Origin: CAWEZN01 sp964498015
GTDB taxonomy: Bacteria; Zixibacteria; MSB-5A5; GN15; PGXB01
Length of the DNA stretch: 14,479 bases
Assembly (NCBI GenBank): GCA_964498015.1
Contig: CAZCFT010000065.1
Coordinates: 1-14,479 of the forward strand
Direction of reading: 5' to 3'
A program made the position numbers and the translations under genes. A model generated the notes under the pieces. That model was given only the letters and a program-made list of their open reading frames with translations. It did not search any database and was not told the DNA's origin. Positions 14,180 to 14,479 of the stretch are shown in pieces; the stretch's first letter is position 1, and each line of letters starts with the position of its first letter.

Positions 14180-14479
14180 AATTGTAATCCTTTCTAATCG
14201 CAAGAAATTGAAAGTTATGTAATAAAACGGCCAACCCAAGAATAAGTTGCTTGTCCTGATTTTTCCTTTTGAGCAATTTGCCTTTCCAGTGAAAATTTAT
14301 AATAGAATACCGATAAGGTATTGAAAGAGTTTAGGCTCTTTAAGAATAGAAACTTATGGGGAACCATTTGGCCGAGCATCGATGACGTCTGGCTTCGCGC
14401 ATTGCGAGGGGTCTGTTGAAAAGACCTCTGATGGATATGAAGCATTTGATAATGGAGAGAAGTAACCCCAAATCGTCAT
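14180..14479. other. Gene-less 300-base right end with small dyads
   Basis: Probably the promoter and leader of the membrane-protein gene. On the minus strand TATTAT (14299-14304) is a plausible -10, but its -35 (TTTCAA, 16 bases upstream) is weak and overlaps a perfect dyad AATACC/GGTATT (14306-14311 and 14317-14322). Another hairpin AAAGAG/CTCTTT (14324-14329 and 14336-14341) adjoins it. Farther right an inverted repeat pairs GAGG..TCT (14406-14414, with two unpaired G) with AGACCTC (14422-14428). Open frames here lack ribosome sites and family features. Confidence 0.35.

Noticed and set aside
13824..14445. Minus-strand 150- and 76-codon frames overlapping the small membrane protein and its leader
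   Set aside because: Out of frame with the membrane protein, which has the ribosome site and four hydrophobic helices; the alternatives look like random sequence.

Overview
The window comes from a diderm (Gram-negative-type) bacterium with roughly mid-40s percent GC by eye. A murein-synthesis gene (murA), an OmpA-type peptidoglycan-binding outer-membrane protein with thrombospondin type 3 repeats, and a large secreted metalloprotease/beta-propeller/beta-barrel protein all point to an outer membrane. This style of envelope protein fits the Fibrobacterota-Chlorobi-Bacteroidota superphylum or neighbouring candidate phyla (Zixibacteria-like). That placement is inference; no marker in the window fixes it.

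Nearly everything is on the minus strand, so read from right to left. The right end holds a small four-helix membrane protein (13790-14179) and a stand-alone homocysteine S-methyltransferase domain protein (12777-13664). The OmpA/TSP3 protein (11078-12535) follows, with a TTG start behind a near-perfect Shine-Dalgarno and its own intrinsic terminator (11012-11051). Next come murA (9633-10895) and, 59 bases downstream, the metalloprotease fusion (6292-9573). A large type IIG-like restriction-modification enzyme (2457-6044) comes after that, and it overlaps the only clear plus-strand gene, a DUF6125-like protein (1940-2464), tail to tail. The left end is a housekeeping cluster ftsB - recO - glyQS (division, recombinational repair, glycyl-tRNA synthesis); glyQS runs off the window.

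The core genes look vertically inherited. The restriction enzyme and perhaps the DUF6125-like gene look like accessory cargo between them: part of the enzyme's target-recognition region is much more A/T-rich than its surroundings, and the 247-base stretch upstream of it holds palindromes and a repeated octamer but no convincing gene.

The most notable non-coding structures are a 75-base element between recO and glyQS (487-561), built of two inverted copies of a self-palindromic unit that differ by a compensatory base-pair change, and a perfect palindrome (2453-2471) that contains both stop codons of the convergent gene pair. I see no CRISPR array, tRNA, rRNA or complete insertion sequence, and no clearly undescribed multigene system.
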